The notes beneath the pieces were generated by a model. The model was not told where the DNA came from and searched no databases. It saw only the letters and a program-made list of their open reading frames with translations. A stretch of DNA of 64,000 nucleotides, taken from Sphingobacterium sp. SRCM116780. GTDB taxonomy: Bacteria; Bacteroidota; Bacteroidia; Sphingobacteriales; Sphingobacteriaceae. This document shows positions 26,686 through 35,123 of this stretch, piece by piece (within the stretch, counting starts at the first letter, position 1; each line of letters starts with the position of its first letter). The stretch spans positions 2,976,001 to 3,040,000 of the forward strand of contig NZ_CP090446.1 in assembly GCF_021442025.1 (NCBI RefSeq), given 5' to 3'. The position numbers and the translations under genes are program-made.

Positions 26686-27850
26686 TGAAAAGGGATATTA
26701 TGGCCATTTTGGAGGTGCTTACATTCCAGAAATGCTATATCCAAATGTAGAAGAATTGCGTCAGCAGTATTTAGACATCATCCAAGAGTCTAGTTTTCAA
26801 GAGGAATTTAATCAGCTTTTAAGAGATTATGTGGGACGTCCTTCTCCACTTTACTATGCAAGTAGACTTTCAGAAAAATACAAAACGAATGTTTACTTAA
26901 AAAGAGAAGACCTTAATCATACAGGAGCCCATAAAATAAACAATACCATTGGTCAAATCTTATTAGCTGAAAGATTAGGAAAAAAAAGAATTATCGCCGA
27001 AACTGGTGCAGGACAACATGGTGTTGCAACTGCAACAGTATGTGCTTTAAAAGGCTTGCAGTGCGTGGTTTATATGGGAGCAATTGATATTGAAAGACAA
27101 GCACCAAATGTTGCTCGTATGAAGATGATGGGAGCTGAGGTTATCCCAGCAGAATCAGGAAGTAAGACATTAAAAGATGCAACTAACGAAGCATTAAGAG
27201 ATTGGATAAATAATCCCGTAGATACACATTATATTATCGGATCTGTGGTTGGACCCCACCCCTATCCAGATATGGTTGCTCGTTTCCAATCGATTATTTC
27301 CGAAGAAACGAAAAAACAACTGTTTGAAAAAACAGGTAAAGCTAACCCTGACTATGCTATAGCTTGTGTAGGTGGTGGATCGAATGCAGCAGGCATGTTC
27401 TATCATTTTCTAGATGAAGAAGCAGTACAGCTTATTGCAGTGGAAGCTGCAGGACATGGAGTCGATTCTGGAGAATCTGCTGCAACAACAGCCTTAGGAA
27501 AAGAAGGTGTATTGCATGGAAGTCGATCGATATTAATGCAGACTCCAGATGGACAAGTTGTGGAACCTTACTCCATATCTGCAGGATTAGACTATCCTGG
27601 AATCGGACCACAACATGCCTGGTTGTTTAAATCAGGACGAGGGCATTATGTCAGCGTAACTGATAAGGAAGCCATGGAGGCAGGATTATTACTCACCAGA
27701 CTGGAAGGCATCATCCCAGCCATAGAAAGTGCACATGCATTAGCATATTTGGAGAAAATGCAATTTAAAAAGGACGATACAATCGTGGTCTGTTTATCCG
27801 GGAGAGGTGACAAAGATCTAGACAATTATATGAAATACTTTGGTTTTTAA
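26666..27850 (+). CDS. trpB: Tryptophan synthase beta subunit
   Basis: 394 residues, TrpB1 type. PLP enzyme joining indole and serine to give tryptophan. The PLP lysine is Lys90 in [10 protein letters not shown], followed by [14 protein letters not shown], the phosphate loop GGGSNAAG, and the C-terminal CLSGRGDKD. The start at 26666 lies inside the end of trpF in another frame, and the stop overlaps the first base of the trpA ATG, so trpF-trpB-trpA are tightly coupled. Confidence 0.98.
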   Translation: MSKYQVNEKGYYGHFGGAYIPEMLYPNVEELRQQYLDIIQESSFQEEFNQLLRDYVGRPSPLYYASRLSEKYKTNVYLKREDLNHTGAHKINNTIGQILLAERLGKKRIIAETGAGQHGVATATVCALKGLQCVVYMGAIDIERQAPNVARMKMMGAEVIPAESGSKTLKDATNEALRDWINNPVDTHYIIGSVVGPHPYPDMVARFQSIISEETKKQLFEKTGKANPDYAIACVGGGSNAAGMFYHFLDEEAVQLIAVEAAGHGVDSGESAATTALGKEGVLHGSRSILMQTPDGQVVEPYSISAGLDYPGIGPQHAWLFKSGRGHYVSVTDKEAMEAGLLLTRLEGIIPAIESAHALAYLEKMQFKKDDTIVVCLSGRGDKDLDNYMKYFGF

Positions 27851-28614
27851 TGATGAGAAAGATAGAAAAAAAAGGAGATCAAGGTCTTCTATCCATATAT
27901 TATACAGCAGGCTATCCAACCTTAGATAGTACAGTAGCTATTGCAAAAAAACTCGAAGAATCTGGTGTAGACTTTTTAGAAATAGGATTTCCTTATTCAG
28001 ATCCAGTTGCTGATGGCCCAACGATTCAAAATAGTTCAGAAATTGCATTAAAAAATGGGATGACAGTAGAAAAACTATTTGAACAATTAAAAGATTTACG
28101 TAAACATGTCAGTATTCCTGTATTTTTAATGGGATACGTAAACCCTTTATTACAATATGGGGTAGAACGTTTTTGTGAATCGTGTAAAGCTATCGGTATT
28201 GATGGAATTATCGTTCCTGATTTACCGATGTATGAATATGAGGAACTATATCAGGATATATTTGAAAAAAATGAGGTAGCCAATATATTCATTGTGACAC
28301 CTCAAACATCGGAAGAACGTATTAAAAAAATCGATAATCTTTCTAATAGCTTTATTTATCTATTATCTTCCAATGCTACAACTGGTACAAAACTAAATGT
28401 AGAAGATAAAACTACAGCTTATTTTCAACGCGTTAAAAATATGAACCTCAAAAATCCTTTGGTTATTGGTTTTGGGATTTCAAATAGTGAGTCCTTCAGA
28501 CAAGCAACATCTTATGCTACAGGAGCTATTATAGGGACTGCATTTGTCAAATTATTAGCGGCAGATAGTTATTTAGAGAAAATTCCAGATTTTATTAAAT
28601 CGATAAAAGGATAA
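27850..28614 (+). CDS. trpA: Tryptophan synthase alpha subunit
   Basis: 254 residues. It cleaves indole-3-glycerol phosphate to indole, which is channelled to TrpB. The catalytic pair is visible as Glu44 in FLEIGFPYS and Asp55 in DPVADGPTIQ; GFGIS and the phosphate-binding GAIIGTAFVK region close the barrel. ATG overlaps the trpB stop (TAATG); a second ATG follows directly, so either may be used. Last gene of the operon, with a hairpin terminator 13 nt downstream. Confidence 0.97.
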   Translation: MMRKIEKKGDQGLLSIYYTAGYPTLDSTVAIAKKLEESGVDFLEIGFPYSDPVADGPTIQNSSEIALKNGMTVEKLFEQLKDLRKHVSIPVFLMGYVNPLLQYGVERFCESCKAIGIDGIIVPDLPMYEYEELYQDIFEKNEVANIFIVTPQTSEERIKKIDNLSNSFIYLLSSNATTGTKLNVEDKTTAYFQRVKNMNLKNPLVIGFGISNSESFRQATSYATGAIIGTAFVKLLAADSYLEKIPDFIKSIKG

Positions 28615-28627
28615 TATAAAGATAATA

Positions 28628-28661
28628 TAAAAATATCCTTGCTAAACAAGGATATTTTTAT
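28628..28661. terminator. Terminator of the trp operon
   Basis: Perfect 14-bp stem TAAAAATATCCTTG / CAAGGATATTTTTA with a 5-nt loop. It also lies just downstream of the small minus-strand ORF at 28664, so it may serve both. Confidence 0.85.
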
Positions 28662-28663
28662 GC

Positions 28664-28771
28664 TTAAATTTTCTTTATTATCTTAAAAAATACTTTGTAA
28701 AGTATTGCTGCTCCTAAGATTAATAGACATGCTGTGAAATAAAGTAAAATTGGATCTAAGTGAAAACTCAT
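28664..28771 (-). CDS. Putative 35-residue single-span membrane protein
   Basis: Reverse-strand ORF of 35 codons from the ATG complement at 28769-28771 to a TAA at 28664-28666. The product starts MSFHLDPILLYFTACLLILG and continues with a hydrophobic helix and a basic tail KVFFKIIKKI: one transmembrane helix with a positively charged C-terminus. It fills an otherwise empty gap and ends at the terminator shared with trpA. It resembles the size class of small subunits of membrane complexes, but no family is recognised. Confidence 0.45.
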   Translation of the reverse strand: MSFHLDPILLYFTACLLILGAAILYKVFFKIIKKI

Positions 28772-28927
28772 AGTATTAAGATGTTAAGGTTTGGTTGTAA
28801 AATTATTGTGACTAAACTAAAAATTATTTTAAACAATAAAAATTATTTTATATCAATCAAGTGTTAAAATGAATATTTTGTAGCGATAATATGACAACAA
28901 GAATACTTAAAGTAAGTAGTTCTTTAT

Positions 28928-28935
28928 TAGATTTG
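28928..28935 (+). promoter_or_regulatory. Probable -7 box for the Cys-rich exported protein gene
   Basis: TAGATTTG matches TAnnTTTG and ends 5 nt before the ATG at 28941, which would give a leaderless or nearly leaderless transcript. The -33 part is weak. Confidence 0.45.
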
Positions 28936-28940
28936 CCCAA

Positions 28941-29378
28941 ATGAAGCAGTTAATTATATTAATCTTAATATTTCATTATTCCCTTACAGCGAGTAGTGCA
29001 ACTGTTTATTTTCATTTTTGTCATGGTGAAGCGCAATCTATCTCCTTTGATAAGCAAGATGCCTCGAAGCAGGAATGTCCATTGTGTAAAGAAAATAAAT
29101 CTTATCATAAACAAAGCTCTACTACTAAAGCATCGGAAGAAGATGGTTGCAAAAATGTCTCTCTTGATTTAAAAAAGGTTGACGACAATCATTTTTTTAA
29201 AGATAACGCAAAGATTTCTCCCAGCATAAGTCCAGCAATACTAGTATTGCACTGGATAGTATTGAATCAACTGTATTTTGAAAATATAGATCATTCGAAA
29301 TATGTTTTATCTTCCAATATACCGATTTCCGAATCGAATATCTCCCCATATTTAATTAATTGTAACTTCAGAATCTAA
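28941..29378 (+). CDS. Exported HYC_CC_PP-like protein
   Basis: 145 residues with a signal peptide (about 1-20, LIILILIFHYSLTASSA). The mature start VYFHFCHGEAQSISF corresponds to the HYC block of the HYC_CC_PP family, a CPLC pair stands at about residue 46-49 and GCKNVSLDLKKVDDNHFF corresponds to the later Cys/Asp block. The paired CC is not conserved, so this is a divergent member. Such genes usually sit directly upstream of TonB-dependent receptors for metals, as here: the metal-domain receptor begins 94 nt downstream. Metal handling is likely but inferred from context. Confidence 0.65.
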   Translation: MKQLIILILIFHYSLTASSATVYFHFCHGEAQSISFDKQDASKQECPLCKENKSYHKQSSTTKASEEDGCKNVSLDLKKVDDNHFFKDNAKISPSISPAILVLHWIVLNQLYFENIDHSKYVLSSNIPISESNISPYLINCNFRI

Positions 29379-29472
29379 TTTTTAAATTTTTAGTAGTCTC
29401 CTAGAGACTTTCCCTATTACACTTCAAGCCATGAGCTTGAAGTAGAATTGCTATTTTAAAAATTTAAAAAAC

Positions 29473-32061
29473 ATGAAACAATTAATAAAATACACGTTTA
29501 TATCTTTACTCCTTTTATTATCAGTCGCTTTAAAAGCAGAATCTATTATCATCAAACAAGATAGTACCATATCCATCCATGTAGCAGGTAACTGCGGGTT
29601 ATGTAAAAAACGTATCGAGAAAGCAGCCTCACTTTCAGGAGTTTCATCTGCCTCTTGGAATATAGAAACAAAACAACTAGCACTCACTTATAATCACAAA
29701 AAGTCAACATTAGAGGATATAAAAAAGAGTATTGCTACCGTAGGACATGACGTCGAAAACCTCCGAGCAGATGATAAAACATACGAAGCCTTACATGAGT
29801 GTTGTTTGTATCCGAGAATGGAAAATGGAAAAATAACAGAGGTAAAGGTTAATAAAGATGATCAACATGATCATAACCATATTGTAACAGGTGTTGTTGA
29901 AGAGAATGAAAAAGGAGATCTAAATCCTATTGTTGGTGTTAACATCCATTGGTTAGAGGACAAAAGTAAAAATGTAAGAACCAATGAAAATGGTGTTTTC
30001 AAGTTACAACATCATAAGGGGTTCGAGAAATTAGTCATTAGTTTCGCCAGCATGCAACCGGATACCATTACAGTAAAAGACTTGCACGATGTTATTATGA
30101 TTAACGCTAAAAGTAATGTTTTGGCAGAAGTAGTAGTAACAGGTAGCAGAAGATCAAATTTCATTAACCGAATGAACCCAGCTCGTGTAGAAGTGTTAAC
30201 AACGAAAGAATTGTTTAAAGCCGCATGTTGTGATTTAAGTGAAAGTTTCGAAACTAACGCTTCTGTTGATGTCGTTAGCAATGATGCTGTAACTGGATCG
30301 AAGCAAATTCAAATGCTTGGTTTGAGTGGTATTTATACCCAACTCACTGTTGAAAATTTACCTGGTCCACGGGGACTCTCTTCTCCATTAGGACTAAACT
30401 CGATCTCTGGTACTTGGATTGAATCAATTCAAATCGCTAAAGGTATTGGCTCCGTTGCTAATGGTTATGAAAACATGGCAGGGCAAATTAATGTGGAACT
30501 TAAGAAACCTCATAATTCTGATCGACTTTTCTTTAATGCATATGCAAACAACATGGGAAGAACGGATATGAATTTAAACTTAGCACAAAAGATTAATAAC
30601 AACTGGTCTACTTCCGTTTTATTGCATGATAATTTCATGTTTAATAAACATATGAATTTCAGTGACAATGGGTTTCGTGATATCCCTGTCGGCAATCTCT
30701 TTTCAGGAATCAACCGTTGGCACTATGAAAATGGTAAAGGACTTATTGCTCAATTTGGAATAAAATATTTAAATGATGATCGTACAGGAGGTCAAACTGA
30801 TTTTGATAAAAAAACAGATAAAGGAACTACAAACAAATATGGTTTAGGTTTTGATATTGAAAGAATTGAAGGGTTTGCAAAAATTGGCTACGTGTTTCCT
30901 GAAAATAGACATCGTAGCATAGGTTTACAACTCGCGGGTTCAAACTATAATCAAAAGAGCTATTTTGGTTTGAAAAATTATAATGGTGAACAACAGAACG
31001 GTTATGCGAACTTGATCTTTCAAGATGTGATTGGAACAGTAGCTCACAAATATCGTGTAGGAGCTTCTGTTAATTACGATAACTACAATGAACTTTATTT
31101 AGATGTACAGAACTTCAAAAGAAAAGAAACCGTTTCGGGAGTTTTCTTAGAGTATACCTTTAGTCCAAGCGAGAAATTTGATGCCGTAGTAGGACTTAGA
31201 CAGGATTACAATTCCTTATACGGTTGGTTCAACACTCCACGTCTAAATTTACGTTATGCTCCTTTCTCTGGAAATACAATTCGTTTAAGTGCCGGAAGAG
31301 GACAAAGAACAGCCAACATTATTGCTGAAAATATGTCTGCATTAGCAAGTAGTCGTACCTTAATTATAAAATCTGTAGACAATTTTAAAAATGCCTATGG
31401 ATTACAACCAGAGGTTTCCTGGAACACTGGAGTCACCATCGATCAAAATTTTCGATTATTCAATAGAGAAGCAACAGCATCTATAGAACTATTTAGAAAT
31501 CACTTTAACAATCAAGTTGTTGTGGATTATGAAAATCCAAGAGAAATATCATTTTATAACTTAACAGGTAAATCTTATTCAAATAGTCTTCAAACAGAAT
31601 TGCGATTTAGTCCATTATCACAATTAGAGACAAGATTTGCTTATCGCTTGTTGGATGTTCAAACGGATTTTGAGAGTGGTAGAAAAAGTAAACCTTTACT
31701 TGCTAAACATAGAGGCTTTACCAATTTAGCTTATACACTTCCTTCAGGTTGGAGCTTTGATTATACCTTGAACATAGTTGGTGATAAAAGAATCCCATCC
31801 ACAGAGGAAAACCCAATAGCTTACCGATTAACAACAAAATCAAATACTTATGTGAAAATGAATGCACAGATTAGCAAAGATTTTGGTAAAAACAAAAACT
31901 TAACCGTATACATAGGAGGAGAGAATTTAACAAATTATTATCAACATAATCCTATATTAGGAGCTGATGATCCTTTTGGAAATTATTTTGACACTTCTTT
32001 ATTATGGGGTCCATTGACGGGTAGAATGTTCTACACAGGGGTAAGATACCATCTTAATTAA
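29473..32061 (+). CDS. TonB-dependent receptor with N-terminal heavy-metal-associated (HMA) domain
   Basis: 862 residues. Signal peptide 1-22. Residues 33-100 form an HMA-like ferredoxin fold with the metal-binding motif CGLC (Cys41, Cys44) in GNCGLCKKRIEKAA, then a Cys-Cys pair (110-111, HECCLYP) and a His/Asp cluster DDQHDHNH near 127-134. A carboxypeptidase-regulatory-like domain follows (about 138-215), then the plug (about 225-335) and the beta-barrel to the C-terminus (GRMFYTGVRYHLN). It likely imports a metal or metal complex, copper being the best guess, across the outer membrane with TonB energy. A HYC_CC_PP-like gene lies directly upstream; a strong terminator follows. Confidence 0.9.
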   Translation: MKQLIKYTFISLLLLLSVALKAESIIIKQDSTISIHVAGNCGLCKKRIEKAASLSGVSSASWNIETKQLALTYNHKKSTLEDIKKSIATVGHDVENLRADDKTYEALHECCLYPRMENGKITEVKVNKDDQHDHNHIVTGVVEENEKGDLNPIVGVNIHWLEDKSKNVRTNENGVFKLQHHKGFEKLVISFASMQPDTITVKDLHDVIMINAKSNVLAEVVVTGSRRSNFINRMNPARVEVLTTKELFKAACCDLSESFETNASVDVVSNDAVTGSKQIQMLGLSGIYTQLTVENLPGPRGLSSPLGLNSISGTWIESIQIAKGIGSVANGYENMAGQINVELKKPHNSDRLFFNAYANNMGRTDMNLNLAQKINNNWSTSVLLHDNFMFNKHMNFSDNGFRDIPVGNLFSGINRWHYENGKGLIAQFGIKYLNDDRTGGQTDFDKKTDKGTTNKYGLGFDIERIEGFAKIGYVFPENRHRSIGLQLAGSNYNQKSYFGLKNYNGEQQNGYANLIFQDVIGTVAHKYRVGASVNYDNYNELYLDVQNFKRKETVSGVFLEYTFSPSEKFDAVVGLRQDYNSLYGWFNTPRLNLRYAPFSGNTIRLSAGRGQRTANIIAENMSALASSRTLIIKSVDNFKNAYGLQPEVSWNTGVTIDQNFRLFNREATASIELFRNHFNNQVVVDYENPREISFYNLTGKSYSNSLQTELRFSPLSQLETRFAYRLLDVQTDFESGRKSKPLLAKHRGFTNLAYTLPSGWSFDYTLNIVGDKRIPSTEENPIAYRLTTKSNTYVKMNAQISKDFGKNKNLTVYIGGENLTNYYQHNPILGADDPFGNYFDTSLLWGPLTGRMFYTGVRYHLN

Positions 32062-32065
32062 AAGA

Positions 32066-32100
32066 ATAGAAAAGGAACAAATTGTTCCTTTTCTATTTTA
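32066..32100. terminator. Bidirectional terminator between the receptor and maf genes
   Basis: Near-perfect stem AATAGAAAAGGAACAA / TTGTTCCTTTTCTATT with T-rich flanks, between convergent genes. Confidence 0.85.
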
Positions 32101-32671
32101 TTTTTTTTAATTCCTGATATAGTCGAGCTGTGGGCAGTCCAACAACATTTGTATATTCACCGATTATCCTTTTGATACCAATACGACCAATCCATTCTTG
32201 TATACCATAAGAACCAGCTTTATCCATTGGTTGACATTTCTCGATATAGAAATTAATTTCATCATCACTTAAAGTATAAAATTCGACCTCTGTTGTTTCT
32301 GCAAAAGTTGTTAACCTCTGATTATTTAAGAGACAAACAGCAGTAATTACTTCATGCTTATTTCCTGACAAATTTTTTAAAACTTGAAAAGCTTCATCTG
32401 TGCTTTTTGGCTTCCCTAATATTTCTTGTTCCGAAGTCACCACAATTGTGTCAGCAGTTATGATGAGAGCATTTTGAAAATCAGACAAAAAAGCTTCGGC
32501 TTTTTTCTCAGCAATTGTACGAACAACATCTATTGGTTTCAAGCTTGCATCTACGATCTCATCTGTTTCCCGGACAATAACGTCAAATTTTATTCCTAAC
32601 TCACTTAATAATTGACTTCTACGTGGAGACTGCGAGCCCAATATAATTTGCTTATGTGCTAAATTTATCAT
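32093..32671 (-). CDS. maf: Maf-like nucleotide pyrophosphatase
   Basis: 192 residues. Maf proteins hydrolyse dTTP/UTP and modified nucleotides to monophosphates. The signature GSQSPRRSQLLSELGI stands at the N-terminus and the catalytic Asp/Thr segment is ALIITADTIVV near residue 68; later DKAGSYGIQEW is also conserved. Start at MINLAHKQIILGSQSPRRSQ. It lies 3 nt after kdsC on the same strand and is presumably co-transcribed. Confidence 0.94.
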   Translation of the reverse strand: MINLAHKQIILGSQSPRRSQLLSELGIKFDVIVRETDEIVDASLKPIDVVRTIAEKKAEAFLSDFQNALIITADTIVVTSEQEILGKPKSTDEAFQVLKNLSGNKHEVITAVCLLNNQRLTTFAETTEVEFYTLSDDEINFYIEKCQPMDKAGSYGIQEWIGRIGIKRIIGEYTNVVGLPTARLYQELKKIK

Positions 32672-32674
32672 TCC

Positions 32675-33193
32675 TTAAATACTTTTAATGGTTGAATCAA
32701 TCTGCCATTTCCCTTGAAGTTTTAGTACTTTTTCCATCACATCACGAACAGCACCATCTCCCCCTTTTTTAGGAGATATATATTGACAAATCGCTTTTAT
32801 CTCCTCTATAGCATCTGCTGGACATGTTGCGAGTCCAACCAGTTTCATACACGCTAGATCAGGTATATCATCACCCATGTAAAGTATATCTTGGAAATTC
32901 AAATTATAAGAATTCATAATTTCCTTCAATTTCTCGACCTTGTTAGCAACTCCAGAGTGAACTTCTTTAATTCCTAATCCAACAAGTCTTTTAGCAACTC
33001 CTGCTGAATTTCCTCCAGTAATAATAATAAGAGGATAGCCTAATTTGACAGCTAATTGCATGATATAGCCGTCCTTAATATTAAAAGTTCGCATTTGATC
33101 TCCAGCTTCATTGACAAGTACTGTTCCATTTGTCAATACACCATCCACATCCAATACGAAAGCCTTTACTTTTTTCAGATTATCAAAAATCAT
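32675..33193 (-). CDS. kdsC: 3-deoxy-D-manno-octulosonate 8-phosphate phosphatase (KdsC-type HAD)
   Basis: 172 residues, a minimal HAD phosphatase without cap domain. Nucleophile Asp15 and Asp17 are in AFVLDVDGVLTNG; motif II is the Thr in IIITGG, motif IV is YMGDDIPDLACM. Removes phosphate from KDO-8-P in lipopolysaccharide inner-core synthesis. Length and the DxDGVLTxG signature are typical. It heads the kdsC-maf pair. KDO synthase and transferase genes are not in the window. Confidence 0.93.
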   Translation of the reverse strand: MIFDNLKKVKAFVLDVDGVLTNGTVLVNEAGDQMRTFNIKDGYIMQLAVKLGYPLIIITGGNSAGVAKRLVGLGIKEVHSGVANKVEKLKEIMNSYNLNFQDILYMGDDIPDLACMKLVGLATCPADAIEEIKAICQYISPKKGGDGAVRDVMEKVLKLQGKWQIDSTIKSI

Positions 33194-33346
33194 TGTTTTT
33201 TTTTCAAAAATAAGTATTAAAATATTTGAACTGTCATAAATCTAACTTAAATTTTTCTGCGCAAAAGTCAATTAGTTATTCTTAAAAGACAAAAGATCAT
33301 ATTAACGTCATAACGTAGATTGCAAAAACAACTTTATATAAAAACA

Positions 33347-33379
33347 TTTGGAATAAATATATATTTAGCTGTATCTTTG
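33347..33379 (+). promoter_or_regulatory. Orphan Bacteroidota-type promoter
   Basis: TTTG at 33347-33350, 21 nt spacer, TATCTTTG at 33372-33379, both full matches to consensus. No protein gene follows on this strand before the terminator at 33568. Confidence 0.6.
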
Positions 33380-33385
33380 TCGAAG

Positions 33386-33600
33386 ATAATAAGCATTATC
33401 AAATGTGAAAAAATTAATATGGGATGTCTATTATTAAAAATGGAAATGACATTCATACAACATTCAATCAAATGTTTATCATTAATTTTGAACTATCAAA
33501 TCACCAAATAAAGTGATTTATTTAAAAATGTCTTTTCATAATTTAGGTTTATAATTGGTTAGTAACGAACCCTGATGCCCATCATCAGGGTTTTGTTTTT
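33386..33600 (+). ncRNA. Candidate small RNA (about 210 nt)
   Basis: Defined only by an upstream orphan promoter and a downstream Rho-independent terminator with nothing clearly coding between them. The start is estimated about 6 nt past the -7 box. No known RNA family (6S, tmRNA, SRP, RNase P) was recognised. It could instead be a transcript for a 30-codon peptide. Confidence 0.35.
33568..33600 (+). terminator. Terminator of the orphan transcription unit
   Basis: Stem AACCCTGAT / ATCAGGGTT with a short loop, followed by TTTGTTTTT. Confidence 0.8.
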
Positions 33601-33669
33601 TAAACAACTAGAATACAAAAAAAGCTGTAAAAAAAAATTATTTACAGTCTTCTTTAACTCACTTATTCT

Positions 33670-34986
33670 CTATTTTTGAGGGAGAGATTTAAAATTTATT
33701 TTAGGTTTTATACCATTTGCTTTTCGTATAAATTTACTACCAGCAGGAACATATTCTTTAAAAAAGCCAAAATTCTTCAAATAGAATCCTTTTTCATTTA
33801 CTCCACCAGAATAATCCATTCGATATCCTTTTTTTCCTGTGTTATCTACTGTAAATCGTCCTTGTGTACACTCATACCAATTACCTTGGTTATCAGCTAC
33901 CCACTGATTTGCAAATTGAACTTGTCTTTCATAAATTCCTTGATCAGGATTAAAGTTTTCCAAAAATGAATGAAACCCTGTTAAATATTGATCTGTCTGT
34001 GGTCGATGAAATTCGGCTATGATTTGCCATTTCCCTATTTCAGGAGCATAAAACCAAGCTGTATAGGCTGTGTAATTATTTCCAATAGGTCTCCCTCGTA
34101 ATAAAAATTTATAGGTATTTCCTGCAACCCAGTTAAATTTTAAAAAGCTTTGACCTCCAGATCCTTCATTTCCAAATTCACCAGTATGCACAGTTTCTCC
34201 TTTCGTCTTCAAGATAATCTTATGATCATCTGGAATTTCTTTGGGATTATCGGTTGTAAAAGGGCTCCAGACAGAAAATAGAATTCTACGTTCGGTGGAG
34301 CTATTCACCTGCATGCCAAAATAACCAACATTAAATCCATTGGACATAAAATAAGAACCTTCAATATCACTTCCTTTTGGAACCGTAACTTCATTATAAT
34401 AATATTCTATTTTCTTATCTGTGGGTTGCTGATATCCCATATGCGTAGAAGGCCCTCTCCTGCCCCAATAGAAAAAATTATCATCATTATTTTTCACATA
34501 ATTCATTTTACCGTCCGATGCATCTCCCGATATAATATAGCCATCAATAGTCGGATATAGGGCTTGAATTGTATTTGCTTTTATTTCGATTGCATAATAG
34601 CCTGTATCTGGAATACTAAAATTTGAAATATTAATTTTCCCCTTTTGATTAGCGTCAACGACTACATTAACACTTTTCCCCGCTAAAGTAAAGGTAAACT
34701 TACCTCCTTCATTGGCTGCAATAACATGAACAGCAACATTTAAATTACCAGTTTTCCCAAATCGCATAAATGTTTTTATAGATTGCTCAGGACTCTTCCA
34801 ATTTTCAATTTTTCCTGTTTTTAGGATGGATTTTCTATAATTTGCTTGTGGATATTCCCAGCTATTTCCTCCAATAGGCACGAAATTTTCACCCAATTCC
34901 AACTCAGTTGAAGATTGTCCATAAACGATTGTGAGGTTTAAAAAGAGAAATAAAAATAATAACTTTTTGATTGATTCCATTTTCAT
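33670..34986 (-). CDS. Exported DUF5077/DUF3472 domain protein
   Basis: 438 residues from the ATG complement at 34984-34986; 36 upstream codons are open but lack the features of a signal peptide start. Signal peptide MKMESIKKLLFLFLFLNLTI...VYGQ (to about residue 24). Residues about 30-150 look like DUF5077 (GGNSWEYPQANYRKSI; DTGYYAIEIKA) and about 165-400 like DUF3472 (FFYWGRRGPSTHMGYQ; YFMSNGFNVGYFGMQ; FSVWSPF). DUF3472 proteins are secreted beta-rich proteins of unknown role, often suspected of carbohydrate binding. The gene is alone on its transcript. Confidence 0.88.
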   Translation of the reverse strand: MKMESIKKLLFLFLFLNLTIVYGQSSTELELGENFVPIGGNSWEYPQANYRKSILKTGKIENWKSPEQSIKTFMRFGKTGNLNVAVHVIAANEGGKFTFTLAGKSVNVVVDANQKGKINISNFSIPDTGYYAIEIKANTIQALYPTIDGYIISGDASDGKMNYVKNNDDNFFYWGRRGPSTHMGYQQPTDKKIEYYYNEVTVPKGSDIEGSYFMSNGFNVGYFGMQVNSSTERRILFSVWSPFTTDNPKEIPDDHKIILKTKGETVHTGEFGNEGSGGQSFLKFNWVAGNTYKFLLRGRPIGNNYTAYTAWFYAPEIGKWQIIAEFHRPQTDQYLTGFHSFLENFNPDQGIYERQVQFANQWVADNQGNWYECTQGRFTVDNTGKKGYRMDYSGGVNEKGFYLKNFGFFKEYVPAGSKFIRKANGIKPKINFKSLPQK

Positions 34987-35052
34987 ATAATTAATTAGAT
35001 CAATAAATATAATCGATAGAAACAACAATAGTTTATGCTCAAAAACCAGATT

Positions 35053-35089
35053 AAACAAAAAACCGATTGCATAGCACTTGCAATCGGTT
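35053..35089 (-). terminator. Terminator of floA
   Basis: Stem AACCGATTGCA / TGCAATCGGTT (35061-35071 with 35079-35089); on the minus strand a T run follows (plus-strand A run 35055-35060). Confidence 0.82.
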
Positions 35090-35123
35090 GTCAAATAATA
35101 TAAAAAAACTGTTACATAAAGAT

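Larger units (their letters stand above)
33194..33669. other. Intergenic region with promoter and terminator but no clear gene
   Basis: A 476-bp gap. It contains a full-consensus promoter at 33347-33379 and a terminator at 33568-33600 in the same direction. The enclosed 190 nt has only short ORFs (for example 30 codons from 33419) without convincing features, so a small RNA is a reasonable reading. Confidence 0.5.

Noticed and set aside
33320..33511. 63-codon open frame in the kdsC/DUF3472 gap
   Set aside because: Its ATG lies upstream of the only good promoter and the product is an arbitrary Ile/Leu/Lys-rich string; only the shorter part from 33419 would be transcribed.
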